Positions 1 to 9,492 of a DNA stretch of 64,000 nt are shown in pieces; the stretch's first letter is position 1, and every line of letters begins with the position of its first letter. The translations under genes and the position numbers were made by a program. Source of the stretch: Acidobacteriota bacterium (GTDB lineage: Bacteria > Acidobacteriota > Blastocatellia > UBA7656); contig JBFMDH010000029.1 of NCBI GenBank assembly GCA_040754075.1, forward strand, positions 36,088 to 100,087. The letters are read 5' to 3'. The notes beneath the pieces were generated by a model. The model saw only the letters and a list, made by a program, of their open reading frames with translations, made no database searches and was not told the DNA's origin.

Positions 1-2279
1 TTAAAAATCAGCAGCGTGCTGCCATCCACCCAACTGTTCCAGGTGTTCGGCGACAGGTTGAATGTCCAACCTTGAATGACGATTTCACCAAATGCCGCAT
101 AGCGAAACAGCAAGGATTGATATTGCTCGAACTGCGCCTGAGTTAACACTGTGAGCAAGCCGGTTTGATAATCGCCGGCGCTGGCGTAGAAAATATCCTG
201 CAACTTATCGAGTTGCGTCATCACCGTCGAATCGCTGATTTTGCTGGCGAGAATCGTCAGTGCCTGGGTGGTCAACTGGTAATAATTGAACGAGCAAAAA
301 TTGAGCAAATCTTCGGGATTGGAAATTACCAGAAAAAGTTGATTGGTTTGCAAAGCGGCTTTGAGCGCGCCGGTCACATTGGTCAGTTGCAACTGGCGCA
401 CTTGCAAAGCCGCCTGTTGGAGGTTGCTTTGATAGGTGTTGTAATCGCTCGCGCTGAGTCGCGATTGCAAAGCGCCGTCATAGGCATCAACATCGGCATA
501 GGCGACATTCAACATGGATTGCAATGCCGAAATCACCGATTGCGGAACCCCCTGTTGTTGCAAAACAGCAAATGATTGTGCGGTGAGTTCGTAGTAAGAC
601 GATTGCGCCAGCGCCAGCGATTGCCACTGACTGAAACTGCTATCGAAAGTCGCCAGCAAGCCTTGCGGCGTGGTGCCGGTGCGACTCACAGTATCACCAC
701 TGGTTGAGGCGCTCGGCGGCTGAAGAAATGAATAAATCGTGTTGCGGCGCACAGGACTGAGGATTTGCAACTCGAATTGTTGAAAGTTGTCATAAGTGTC
801 CGCGACGACGCCCGCATAAGGCACCATCGGAAAACTGTTCGGCGTTGAACCGGGCGCGGCATTATTCGAGGTTAAAGCCGGAAAGCCGCCCGCCGTCACT
901 TCCATAAAACCCAGCGATGTCGTTTGCCCGCTTGATGGTTCGTATAAAACCGAATCGTCGGGTTGCGCGAAATACTGCACGCTTGCAGGAGCATCGGCAG
1001 CGGGCGCGGTTGAACTGTCGTTGGTGACATAGACCCATGAAGTGGTCGCGCCTGCGGTCAACATGGGTGACGCCAAATCACCATTATTCTTACTAACCAA
1101 TTTTCCATCCGCAGTATTTGCGGCAGGCGGCGTATATTGCGGCGCAAAAGCGTTCTGGTTGGGAATGAAATGCAGGGTGTTATTTGCCGCATTCATCAAC
1201 CCGACATATTCGACGCCCGATAGTCCGCACATCAGTCGAGCGGTCGGGGTTTGCGCGTCGCCCGTGGTCTGGGCGTTTTTTTCAACGTTGATGGCAAACG
1301 CGCCCGTCGGCACGGCGTAGAGCGGCGCGCCCTGTTCGGGTTCGACTTCATCGGGGTTTGGCGCAAATACGAATCCCGCAAGCGCATCGGGCAGGGGGGT
1401 GAGTTGAATTTTATTGCCGTCGTTGGTGCGAAAGTGGGTTTCAAGCGCGCCGCTTCCCTGCCCTGTGCCGTTTTGCCCGTTAAATGAAAAATAGGTTCGC
1501 GAGGCATCCATCACATCAAGCAAGAACAGGCTCGCCCAGGCGTTGATTGCCGAATCGCTATCGGGCGGATTGAACACCGGGTAGCGATTGGATGTGATAT
1601 TGCCCGGTGAATTCGGATCATTGAGATAATAGCGCAACGCGACATCGAGATGGTTTTCATCAAGCGTGGCGTCGGTGACATTGAAGGGAAATTGCAAACA
1701 ACCGGCTTGCGCGCCACACACAGGCAGATATGCCGCGCCAATCGAACTGACTTTTTGCGTACCGAAATAGGAAGTGATGCAGATGGCATCGTTGCTATCC
1801 GGTGACTGGGCAATTTTAAATTGATTGTTAGGCAAATCCACCGTCACCGGACAACCACCGGCAAACAACAGCGTGAAATTGCTGCTCAGGGTGAGTGAGG
1901 TTTCGCGCAGTTGATAGGTTGTCGGATTGATGGCATCGGCAAGCATCACCGAGGCAATCAGCGGTTGATTATTGGAAGCCGCCTGCGGATTGACGAACCA
2001 GGCGAAGCGCGCTTTTTTATAACTATCGCCCCAGATGTAAGTGCGCGCCGCTTTGACAAAATCATTTTCATCATAATCAGTGGTATCGAGAAAAATGAAA
2101 ACGCCCGCGTAGGGTTGTCCTGCGAGTTGTTGCCAGGCGGCATCGAGTGTCAAACTCGACGGGTCTTGTTTATCGTCGGTTGGCAATAGAAAAGCGACGG
2201 TTTTATTGGGCGCACTCCCATTACACACTGCAAAGTACAAAGAAGAGACCGCCGAGCGTTGAAAATTCATGGCTGCCAT
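1..2279 (-). CDS. Large protein of unknown family, C-terminus beyond window edge
   Basis: An open minus-strand frame runs from ATG 2279 to the left edge without a stop, giving 759 visible codons. A GAGGTG ribosome site lies 6 bases before the ATG. I do not recognise the family. The protein starts MAAMNFQRSAV and has no signal peptide or membrane segment, so it is probably cytoplasmic or exported by a non-Sec route. The first half is rich in Asn, Asp, Gly and aromatic residues and looks beta-structured. From about residue 520 it becomes Gln/Leu/Ala-rich with helical character, for example LQSMLNVAYADVDAYDG. It begins 13 bases after the stop of the next gene upstream in the same direction, so they are very likely co-transcribed. 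Coding is clear from the long unbroken frame; the function is unknown. Confidence 0.8.
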   Translation of the reverse strand, partial: MAAMNFQRSAVSSLYFAVCNGSAPNKTVAFLLPTDDKQDPSSLTLDAAWQQLAGQPYAGVFIFLDTTDYDENDFVKAARTYIWGDSYKKARFAWFVNPQAASNNQPLIASVMLADAINPTTYQLRETSLTLSSNFTLLFAGGCPVTVDLPNNQFKIAQSPDSNDAICITSYFGTQKVSSIGAAYLPVCGAQAGCLQFPFNVTDATLDENHLDVALRYYLNDPNSPGNITSNRYPVFNPPDSDSAINAWASLFLLDVMDASRTYFSFNGQNGTGQGSGALETHFRTNDGNKIQLTPLPDALAGFVFAPNPDEVEPEQGAPLYAVPTGAFAINVEKNAQTTGDAQTPTARLMCGLSGVEYVGLMNAANNTLHFIPNQNAFAPQYTPPAANTADGKLVSKNNGDLASPMLTAGATTSWVYVTNDSSTAPAADAPASVQYFAQPDDSVLYEPSSGQTTSLGFMEVTAGGFPALTSNNAAPGSTPNSFPMVPYAGVVADTYDNFQQFELQILSPVRRNTIYSFLQPPSASTSGDTVSRTGTTPQGLLATFDSSFSQWQSLALAQSSYYELTAQSFAVLQQQGVPQSVISALQSMLNVAYADVDAYDGALQSRLSASDYNTYQSNLQQAALQVRQLQLTNVTGALKAALQTNQLFLVISNPEDLLNFCSFNYYQLTTQALTILASKISDSTVMTQLDKLQDIFYASAGDYQTGLLTVLTQAQFEQYQSLLFRYAAFGEIVIQGWTFNLSPNTWNSWVDGSTLLIF

Positions 2280-2292
2280 GATTCACCTCAAT

Positions 2293-3627
2293 TTAAGACT
2301 GAAAATACAGGTTGAGCAGATCGCCTTTCGCGACCGGCAGGTCGTAAACATCCTGACCGCTGTATTGAAATGTCGGGTTATTGCCGCCTGACCCGTAGGT
2401 GAGCAGGGCAAAGTTCACTGGCGGCGCGCCTCGAAACGGGGCGTCTTGTGGCGATTTAAATGGCGCAGCCAAACCGAACGTCCGAAAGTATTGATAGGTC
2501 GGATAGCTGGTCGGTAAATCTTCAACAACCAGCGGAAAGTTTGAACAACCGGACAAATCAAACAGATTGCGTGCCGTGGTGCCAACCGGAACAGAAAGAC
2601 TTTGCGCGCCAAATGGCGTATTGACGCATACGCCGATTTCCGGCACGGCGATGGCGCGTCCGCGAAAATACGAACAGATAATCGGCAAATTGCCTTTGGC
2701 TACAGTCGCGCAAGTTTGCCCTTGCAAATAAGCCGCCGTCGCCGCGTACAAATCGCTCAGCGTATCTGCGCCAATGAGCGTGACATTGTCATAAAGGGCG
2801 GCATTATCGGGGCGATTACCCGGCGCAAGTTGTGGCGGATAAAACAGCCTGTAATAACGCCGCGCCGCGTTGCTCTGTTGCAAATCAATGATGCCGCCGA
2901 TGCCGCCGGTTGAGACGGGAATAGTAGGCGGGCGATTGCTTCCTAAAAATGCATCAAAAGCGATACGTTGATTGCCGCTCGTATCGGTGAGGCGCGCGAC
3001 CTGGTAATAAGCGACATTGCCTGGCACAAAACCGTTCAGGGAACTCACGGGCGCAAGGGTTGACATGGTTTGATTGATAGCCGATTCAACTCTGAGCCGC
3101 ATTCCCGGAAGCAAATCGACGTAGCCATTTTGCGCGTCAAAACCATAGCGATAGTAAAGCGTTTCAGCCAGTGATAGCGGCATGGATTCGGCTACCGCCT
3201 GGGCGATGGCATATGCCCCGCCTGAACGCAGACAACCTTGCGCGAGTTCCAGGGCTTCGAGTTGCACACGAAAAGCGTCGAATGATTTTCTCAGTTGAGC
3301 GCGCGCCTGAGCGCTCGTTCCCCACACATTTTTCGGTTGAATCGTCACCACCGCCACAGGGGTTGGCATTTGCTGTGACAGCGCGACATTCCAACTCAAC
3401 GAGAAATCGACATTGTTAGCATTCTGGGAGATGCCGCAGGTGTTTTGCTGAATGCTTTTGGTATACATCGAATAGAGGTTGAGTTGAATGGGTTGGGTGA
3501 AGACGCTCTTTGAATACGTGAGATTGGGCGGAACGAGATAAGGCGTCTCGGCATATTGATTGGGTGGCGTGTCATTGCCGACGTATTGAGGAATGACATT
3601 GAAAGCACCGGATACGATATTCGCCAT
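2293..3627 (-). CDS. Unknown cytoplasmic protein, paralogue A
   Basis: 444 residues with no signal peptide and no membrane segment. I do not recognise the family. It is clearly paralogous to the gene at 3729-4964. Shared blocks, in order: an FSLSWN/FQLSWN strand; a helical stretch around SFDAFR-QLE-LEL followed by a CL--GGA motif; PLSLAETLYYRY against PLTLDESLYFRY; PGMRLRVE; RRYYRLFYPP; NVTLIGADTL; FRGR-IA-PEI; VPVGTT-RNL. A helical N-terminal third and a beta-rich remainder are inferred. The ATG at 3627 is preceded by AGGAGACA. It lies between its paralogue (101 bp gap) and the large partial gene (13 bp gap), so the three probably form one operon. Similar length and block order suggest duplication and divergence rather than domain shuffling. 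Confidence 0.85.
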   Translation of the reverse strand: MANIVSGAFNVIPQYVGNDTPPNQYAETPYLVPPNLTYSKSVFTQPIQLNLYSMYTKSIQQNTCGISQNANNVDFSLSWNVALSQQMPTPVAVVTIQPKNVWGTSAQARAQLRKSFDAFRVQLEALELAQGCLRSGGAYAIAQAVAESMPLSLAETLYYRYGFDAQNGYVDLLPGMRLRVESAINQTMSTLAPVSSLNGFVPGNVAYYQVARLTDTSGNQRIAFDAFLGSNRPPTIPVSTGGIGGIIDLQQSNAARRYYRLFYPPQLAPGNRPDNAALYDNVTLIGADTLSDLYAATAAYLQGQTCATVAKGNLPIICSYFRGRAIAVPEIGVCVNTPFGAQSLSVPVGTTARNLFDLSGCSNFPLVVEDLPTSYPTYQYFRTFGLAAPFKSPQDAPFRGAPPVNFALLTYGSGGNNPTFQYSGQDVYDLPVAKGDLLNLYFQS

Positions 3628-3657
3628 CGGTTGTCTCCTGGTTCACAGCGCCTAAAA

Positions 3658-3671
3658 AGCGGTGAACCGCT
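3658..3671. repeat. Small palindrome between the two paralogues
   Basis: AGCGGT-GA-ACCGCT is a perfect 6-bp inverted repeat in the 101-bp gap between the paralogous genes. The same AGCGGTGAACCG word forms the base of the terminator after purA (61573-61628). No T-run follows on the minus strand, so it is more likely a repeat or mRNA-processing hairpin than a terminator. Confidence 0.4.
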
Positions 3672-3728
3672 CGAATGATTGCAAGCGAAAAGGTTTTCAA
3701 TCATTCAACAAAAGTTCATTGCTTGGAA

Positions 3729-4964
3729 TCAGGCAAGATTGGGAAGCGTCAGCGCATCGCCTTTAACCACCGGCAAATCGAATACATCCATTGCGCCTGC
3801 GGTCAACTGGGTGGTATCGACCGCGCCGAAATTGACGCCGCTGGGTTGATAAGACGAATCCAGCAACGGACCCCATTGGCGATAGAGACTGAAAAATTGA
3901 AAGAAGCCAATGTTAGGCGCGGCGGTAGTGAACGATGAATTGATCAACTGGTCAACCAGATTGCGAACCGTCGTGCCGACCGGAACATAAACCTGTTGAT
4001 AGTTAAGTCGTGTGAGGATTTCAGGGATAGCAATATCGCGTCCGCGAAAGATGGTGCAAAGAATCGGCGCATTGCCGGATGCGGCGCTCGCGCAATTGCC
4101 CGATGGATAAGCGTTGGTTGCGGTGGTCAGGTCGGCAAGCGTGTCCGCGCCGATTAAGGTCACGTTGCGGTCACGACCGGCGGTGCCAGGACAATCGGGA
4201 CTTGAGAAAGCTGGCGGGTAAAATAGTCTGTAATAACGTCGCGCCGAATTTGCGCCTTGAAAATCGATGATGCCGCCTGCGCCGGGCAAGCCGCAGTTGG
4301 GCGCATCGATGGATGGCGGAGTAATCTGTCCTAAGAATCCATCAAAACTCAACCGCTGGTCGGTGCGGCGCGTGAGGTTGTAATAACCGACGCCATTTCC
4401 CGCGTAGCCATTGAGCGCTTTGGTTTGTCCGGCGCTGGCGATAAATTGATACGAGGCATATTCAACTCTGAGGCGCATGCCGGGTTGCAGGTCGATGTAG
4501 TTATTCACTTTGTCAAAGCTGTAGCGAAAATAGAGGCTTTCATCGAGCGTCAGCGGCAAAGATTCGGCGACCCGTTGCGCGACATAAAATGCGCCGCCGG
4601 GTTTCAAACACTTGTTGGTCAATTCGAGCGTTTCAAGCTGTTGGCGAAAGGCATCAAATGAGGCTCTCAGCGCCGCGCGTTTCCCGGCATCGCCTGCCCA
4701 GACATTGGTCGGCGATACGGTGACCACTGCCTGCGCAGCGTTCCAGCTTAATTGAAAATCATTATTCGCGCCGCCGGTATTGATATTGCAGGAGGCGCTG
4801 GTTTGACCTGCAACATTATCAATGTTGACGGTGATGGTTGGGAAAGTGTTGGCATTGGCGCTGACATTCGGTGGAAGGACAAATGGGGAAGCGACCGGTT
4901 TACCGTCGTTTCCGGTGAACTGCTGTTGAACGCTAAAGTTGCCATTAAGGGGAGTGGAACTCAT
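3729..4964 (-). CDS. Unknown cytoplasmic protein, paralogue B
   Basis: 411 residues starting MSSTPLNGNFSVQQQ. AAGGAGAAAGCT stands just before the ATG, so the start is secure. It shares with the 2293-3627 protein the helical SFDAFRQQLETLEL block, LYFRYSFDKVNNYIDL, PGMRLRVEYA, RRYYRLFYPP, TLIGADTLADL, FRGRDIAIPEI and VPVGTTVRNLVD. It has no signal peptide and no recognised catalytic motif. It is the first gene of a probable three-gene minus-strand operon, so promoter elements should lie within 4985-5400. Two diverged copies of an unknown family next to a very large protein suggest a structural or assembly role, for instance subunits of one particle or complex, but that is inference only. Confidence 0.85.
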   Translation of the reverse strand: MSSTPLNGNFSVQQQFTGNDGKPVASPFVLPPNVSANANTFPTITVNIDNVAGQTSASCNINTGGANNDFQLSWNAAQAVVTVSPTNVWAGDAGKRAALRASFDAFRQQLETLELTNKCLKPGGAFYVAQRVAESLPLTLDESLYFRYSFDKVNNYIDLQPGMRLRVEYASYQFIASAGQTKALNGYAGNGVGYYNLTRRTDQRLSFDGFLGQITPPSIDAPNCGLPGAGGIIDFQGANSARRYYRLFYPPAFSSPDCPGTAGRDRNVTLIGADTLADLTTATNAYPSGNCASAASGNAPILCTIFRGRDIAIPEILTRLNYQQVYVPVGTTVRNLVDQLINSSFTTAAPNIGFFQFFSLYRQWGPLLDSSYQPSGVNFGAVDTTQLTAGAMDVFDLPVVKGDALTLPNLA

Positions 4965-6240
4965 AGCTTTCTCCTTATTTAATTTTGCGTGAGGATAGGC
5001 AGGGCATACTCTCCCTTAACAGGAAGAGCAACCCGATTTCCTGTTCATTGAAACAGGAACCGCCTGTGCTATTTGACTCCCTCCCAGGGCAAAGGCAGGA
5101 TCCCCCCAGTCAATCGAAACCATGTTGCAGAATAGCTAATTTTGCCCAAAAACAGACGCTTTGAACTGCTGTGTAGCTTTGACCGGAAACCGCTTTACCA
5201 AAAACCGGTTAAGGCGGAATACTCAGTCTCAGCTTTTGGAGTTGTTGCAAACTTAAAAGGTCGATTTTAAGTTTTACCGACCCGTAGCTGGTATTTTTTT
5301 ATAACCCGATTTTCGTAGAGTGACGCATTGAAGTTTATTCAAGCAATTGATTCTGTCAAGAAGATTCCTGAGATAGACAGAGATTTATTAAAAATTTAAC
5401 CAAAAATAAAAATATTTCGATAAAGCGTTCGGTGACGAATGAGGGGTTGCGGAAGCAGTCGCTGATGGTTCGGTGCGATTTTCAGGCTCGGCAAATTTTT
5501 GTCCGTCAGGTTGCCGGTGAATCATTGATACCCGACCGGAAAATAAACCGGCTCTCAGAAGGCAAGACCCGGTCAGCGCGCTTTGAGCAATCCTCCACAT
5601 TCAGGTGTGCAAAATTTCGCTGCCTATGGTGCCCGCCCTCGCTCAAAATCGTAAATTGAGCCAATCCTCGAAGTCGGTTGCCGATTTAGCTACGGCACAG
5701 CTATTGCGATTTTGATTGTGATAAGGCACTTCGAGGGTATCGCCTCGACAACGGTGTGAAGGAATCGTCAGATATGATCGTCAAAACGATAGACTGTTGA
5801 CAATGCCACAACCGCACAGGTTGGTTTCGCGGTCTTTTGTTGAGGCAATACCCGGCGGCGGGAACTGAGAGACGAATCACAAGGGTAGCTCATTTCCGCA
5901 CCCAGGGAGAATCAACAAATGAAGACCGGAATCACCATTCCTGTAACTCCCCTTTTCATCCCGGTGATTCGCTTATCGCAATGCCGCAAGCCTTTTCCCC
6001 CACCCCGCCGTCAAAGACCCGATTTATCCCAAGCCGATAATCTGTTGAATTCGTCAATTTCCTGCGCTGGCTGTCTTTCATCAATGGAGCGGGCAACCTT
6101 GAACCCATTGCAGGAGGGGCGAAACCGACAAACCGGTAAACGGGCAATCGCCTGATGGCTATTTGAACCATACAAACTTGTCTATAGATGCGCTAATCAC
6201 AAGGCACAATCTGCCGAATTAGCGGAAAGGAGAAAAAGCC
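4965..6240. other. Long intergenic region without a convincing gene
   Basis: About 1.3 kb between divergently oriented genes. The frames present (for example around 5388-5659 and 5837-6155) have poor codon character and no good ribosome site. Two hairpins are visible near the minus-strand gene: an AACAGGAA / TTCCTGTT pair around 5019-5047, and a CCGC...GCGG structure around 5191-5216. Both could lie in the 5' leader or promoter of the operon at 4964. The last 30 bases before 6241 supply the AGGAGA ribosome site of the plus-strand gene. Confidence 0.5.
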
Positions 6241-7422
6241 ATGTCGAAAACAGTTAACCGAAAAACCGATTTATTGCCGATTCGTTTAACGCTGCTGATC
6301 ATTCTTGCCTTGCTTCCCTTGCAGGTTAGCTTCGCAAAACGCCCGGCAGCACAGGCATTTGAAGTCACTGCCGTAACCCTTGCGTCATCCCCGACCCGAT
6401 ACGAAGGTCCTTGCCCTGGGGTCATAAAATTTTCCGGCTCGATCACCGTCAATGGCAGAGGCACCGTCAAGTACACCTTTGCCCGAAGCGATGGAGCCAC
6501 AGGACCAGTCTTCACCCTCAATTTCGATAGGGCGGGAACCAAACCCGTAGAGACGACCTGGACGTTAGGCGGCGCTGCGTTGCCAACCTTCACAGGATGG
6601 GAAGCCATCCGCATTCTGTCACCCAAACCGATGATGTCGAACAAAGCCGGGTTTACCTTAACCTGTCAGCGAGCCGAGCCTTTCCGGGTGACTGCTGCCA
6701 GGCTTTCAGCTTCGCCACAGCGATATGAAGGTCATTGCCCCGGCATCATCAAATTCCCCGGAACGATTACTGCAAACGGCAAAGGAACGGTTAAATACAC
6801 CTTCCTGCGCAGCGATAATGCAACCGCGCCGGTCTTTACGCTGGTCTTTGACGAGCCGGGCACGAAACCGGTGCAGACCACCTGGACGCTGGGCGGGGCG
6901 ACATTAAAGACCTACAGCGGCTGGGAGGCAATTAAAATTCTGTCGCCGAACGTGATGGAATCCAACCGCGCAACCTTTGAACTGATATGCGAACAGCCGC
7001 AGCCGGTCGCGAAACTCGATCTTGCGGTCGCCAAAGAACTCATCAAAATCGGTGGACAAGTGGGCGGCGCTGGCGCGAAGAGTGCGATTAGCGGCGGAAC
7101 GATTACGCTCACGGGTGCCGATTCATTTCTGCAATCGGGAGGCAAGTGCGCTTTCAATATCACCTACACGGTGGTGAATTACGGCACGGTTGCCTCAACT
7201 CAGTTCATCAATCGTATTCGTTGCGATAATGAAGTGGTCAGCATTCAAAGCGACGTATCGGTTCCCGCCGGAGCTACTCGACAAATCAATACGCAGGCTT
7301 ACCTGCCGCCCGGTGTGCATGTCTTGACGCTTTCGCTTGATGACGAACACACCATTGCTGAGGCCAACGAACTCAACAATGTCATCAAAATCAAGATAAT
7401 CGTCAACTGTTCGAGCGAGTAA
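6241..7422 (+). CDS. Secreted protein with two tandem repeats and a CARDB-like domain
   Basis: 393 residues. A long Sec signal peptide (basic start, hydrophobic LTLLIILALLPLQVSFA) ends near residue 36. Two homologous modules of about 105 residues follow (roughly 38-143 and 144-249). Each begins with an F-VTA motif and contains RYEG-CPG-IKF, GTVKYTF-RSD, TTWTLGGA, GWEAI-ILSP and a closing C. Two Cys per module suggest a disulfide. Residues about 255-393 resemble a CARDB (cell-adhesion-related) fold, with NYGTVAS and ANELNNVIKIKI as the typical closing strand. The start is supported by AAAGGAGAAAAAGCC before ATG 6241. It is probably an extracellular or surface adhesion-type protein, followed on the same strand by an inhibitor/peptidase pair. 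The repeat family itself I do not recognise. Confidence 0.85.
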   Translation: MSKTVNRKTDLLPIRLTLLIILALLPLQVSFAKRPAAQAFEVTAVTLASSPTRYEGPCPGVIKFSGSITVNGRGTVKYTFARSDGATGPVFTLNFDRAGTKPVETTWTLGGAALPTFTGWEAIRILSPKPMMSNKAGFTLTCQRAEPFRVTAARLSASPQRYEGHCPGIIKFPGTITANGKGTVKYTFLRSDNATAPVFTLVFDEPGTKPVQTTWTLGGATLKTYSGWEAIKILSPNVMESNRATFELICEQPQPVAKLDLAVAKELIKIGGQVGGAGAKSAISGGTITLTGADSFLQSGGKCAFNITYTVVNYGTVASTQFINRIRCDNEVVSIQSDVSVPAGATRQINTQAYLPPGVHVLTLSLDDEHTIAEANELNNVIKIKIIVNCSSE

Positions 7423-7601
7423 GCCATAAATAAAAACATCCCGGCTGCTCAAGCGGTTGGGAAAACCTGAATGTGCCTGAAGAATTGACAACGACCCTCC
7501 TTTGATACAACGCCCGGAGTTGCTGGAAACAATCTGGTGACACTTGCGGAAGGAGGAATCCGAGCCTCTGCTTCAGGAAGGTTTGTGAGAGGATGGCTAT
7601 C

Positions 7602-8027
7602 ATGCAGAAACGACGAAATCAGGTATGCGGTCTGATTATTCTTTTAATCGCCGGTTGCTCCGGCATATCCGCACAGAACAAGTGCTCTGACACTTCTGCA
7701 AAATGTCAGACGATAACGGTCACCGATAAAGACAATGACGGCAAAATCACGCTGAAGCCGGGCGACCGGCTCATCATCAAACTGGAGATGCGAGCCGGCA
7801 CCGGCTACAACTGGGAAATCGCCAAAAATGATTCCGCCAGATTGATGCCCATTGGTGAACCGACAGTTGAAAGCCCGGAAGAAGTGCCGGGCGCAGTGGA
7901 ATATCAAATTTTTCAATTCAAAGCCAAAGCGACCGGCGCTTGTGTCGTCGAGTTGCACTACCTGCGCCCCTGGGAAAAAGATGTCGAACCTTTAAAGAAA
8001 TTCAAACTTGCGGTGCAGATAGGTTAG
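7602..8027 (+). CDS. Chagasin-type (I42) cysteine peptidase inhibitor, lipoprotein
   Basis: Chagasin-family proteins block papain-like (C1) peptidases by inserting three loops into the active-site cleft. Visible landmarks: the GTGYNWEI segment corresponds to the NPTTGY loop, and the C-terminal HYLRPWEKDVEP-KKFKLAVQI matches the conserved RPW loop and closing strand. The N-terminus carries a lipobox-like LIAGC with Cys19, so the mature protein is probably membrane-anchored. ATG 7602 is chosen because GAGAGG sits about 10 bases upstream; the earlier ATG 7593 would be too close to it. About 190 bp downstream lies a secreted papain-family peptidase, the expected target or self-protection partner. 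The family call is well supported; the inhibited enzyme is inferred. Confidence 0.85.
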   Translation: MQKRRNQVCGLIILLIAGCSGISAQNKCSDTSAKCQTITVTDKDNDGKITLKPGDRLIIKLEMRAGTGYNWEIAKNDSARLMPIGEPTVESPEEVPGAVEYQIFQFKAKATGACVVELHYLRPWEKDVEPLKKFKLAVQIG

Positions 8028-8030
8028 CGC

Positions 8031-8081
8031 GCCACGCTTTGCCCTCATCCTCGCGTAAGGATGAGTATGGTTATGCGTGGC
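8031..8081. repeat. Nested hairpins between inhibitor and peptidase genes
   Basis: CTCATCCT (8044-8051) pairs with AGGATGAG (8058-8065) around a 6-base loop, nested in GCCACGC (8031-8037) pairing with GCGTGGC (8075-8081). No T-run follows, so this looks like an mRNA structure between the two cistrons or an extragenic palindrome rather than a factor-independent terminator. Confidence 0.45.
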
Positions 8082-8217
8082 TACGGTCACGGCAAAGCGC
8101 CTGGTCTATGGTTTGGCGTGAACCGAAGAAAGCGACCTTGGGCGATGAAGTCCATCAAAGTCACAAAGAGTTTTCTTCAACCGAGCCATTTGAAGTGGCT
8201 TGAGAAAGAGAGGATTT

Positions 8218-9309
8218 ATGAAAAACTTTCGAGCATTATCTATATTGACTGTAGCTTTGCTGATGTTGGCGAGTTTGCCGCTGCCCATCAGCTATTCACA
8301 ACAGATTGATTATGCACAACGCGAACGGCAAGCGCCTCCCGCCATACGAGCAACGCTTGCAACCCTTCGCAATGAAATTCAAACCAAGCGGTTTACCTTT
8401 CAGGTAGGCTACACCTTAGCCGCGGATCGCAATCTGGAGCAACTGGCAGGCTTAAAACCGCCGACCAATCTGGCAGCGATTGCCAACAAACAAAACGCTC
8501 TGGCGGTTCAACTCCTGCGCATCGATAACGCCTCGCGCGAGGAATATGCCAGATTGAATCCCAATGTCAAACTGCCCGAACTGTCGCTGCAATGCAATCC
8601 TTCTGCGGCAGCTTTTGATTGGCGAAAGCTTGGCAAGGTGACGCCCGTGCGCGATCAGGGAGGCTGTGGAAGTTGCTGGGCGTTTGCCACCATCGGAGCC
8701 TATGAAGGCAGCTATCTGATACGCAATGGCGGAAGCCCGGATGCCAGCGAACAGGATGTCCTCAGTTGCAGCGGCTTGGGCACTTGTGCCGGCGGGTGGT
8801 GGGCGTTTGATTTTCTGCTCGGCAAAGGCGATGCGTCAGAAGCCAGCTACCCTTACACGGCAACTGATAGCCCCTGCAATGCGTCGATTCCAGACCCGTA
8901 TTGGGCGACGACCTGGGGGTATGTGAAACCCGGCGGCGCAACCCCATCGGTGGGTGAGATGAAACAGGCGCTGTGCCAATACGGCCCGTTAGCAGTTGCG
9001 GTTCGCGTCACCACCGCGTTCAGGCATTACACGGCGGGCGTGTTCAATGAAAATGCTTCCGGTTCGGTCAATCACGGTGTCACGTTGATTGGTTGGGACG
9101 ATACCAAAGGCGCGTGGTTAATCAAGAATTCCTGGGGCACTGGCTGGGGCGATACCTGTGGGTATGGCTCACAACGCGGCTATATGTGGATTACCTATGG
9201 CAGCAACAGCATCGGTTATGCAGCAGCTTGGGTGCGGGCGAAGAGCCGGTATTACAAATTGCCGGACACCTATTACAGATTGGTGCCAAAGATTATCCCG
9301 ACCCCGTAA
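8218..9309 (+). CDS. Secreted papain-family (C1A) cysteine peptidase
   Basis: 363 residues: signal peptide 1-28, a pro-region to about 130, then a papain-like catalytic domain. Catalytic residues are all visible: Gln147 (oxyanion hole) and Cys153 in DQGGCGSCWAF, His286 in VNHGVTLIGW and Asn304 in IKNSWGTGW. LGTCAGGWWAFDF and SYPYTATDSPC match further conserved papain blocks. ATG 8218 has AGAGAGGATTT before it, whereas the longer frame would need a TTG at 8200. The protein should be exported as a zymogen and act outside the cytoplasm. It follows a chagasin-type inhibitor gene, giving an enzyme/inhibitor pair. C1A peptidases are uncommon in bacteria compared with eukaryotes. Substrate unknown; the GG-leader peptides encoded just downstream are one speculative possibility. 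Confidence 0.93.
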   Translation: MKNFRALSILTVALLMLASLPLPISYSQQIDYAQRERQAPPAIRATLATLRNEIQTKRFTFQVGYTLAADRNLEQLAGLKPPTNLAAIANKQNALAVQLLRIDNASREEYARLNPNVKLPELSLQCNPSAAAFDWRKLGKVTPVRDQGGCGSCWAFATIGAYEGSYLIRNGGSPDASEQDVLSCSGLGTCAGGWWAFDFLLGKGDASEASYPYTATDSPCNASIPDPYWATTWGYVKPGGATPSVGEMKQALCQYGPLAVAVRVTTAFRHYTAGVFNENASGSVNHGVTLIGWDDTKGAWLIKNSWGTGWGDTCGYGSQRGYMWITYGSNSIGYAAAWVRAKSRYYKLPDTYYRLVPKIIPTP

Positions 9310-9492
9310 TCATTCCAACTGGATGTTTGCTTGCGCAGGCGAAATAGCGATTTGAGCCTGAAGCAACAAGCCGCCTCAGCCGCAACGAGAAACCGCCGGC
9401 AAGCCGCCTTTTCTGCATTGTGGCTGAGGCGATAAATCTCTTCCCCGAATTTCTGCCTGCTGATTCGGTTTTACCTGACCTATGCAAGCGAG

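Noticed and set aside
165..575. Plus-strand frame of 136 codons
   Set aside because: It lies antisense to a long unbroken minus-strand gene that starts at 2279 with a proper ribosome site; no domain or site of its own.
5837..6155. Overlapping plus-strand frames upstream of the 6241 gene
   Set aside because: Pro/Arg-rich translations without pattern and in two competing frames; more likely leader sequence.
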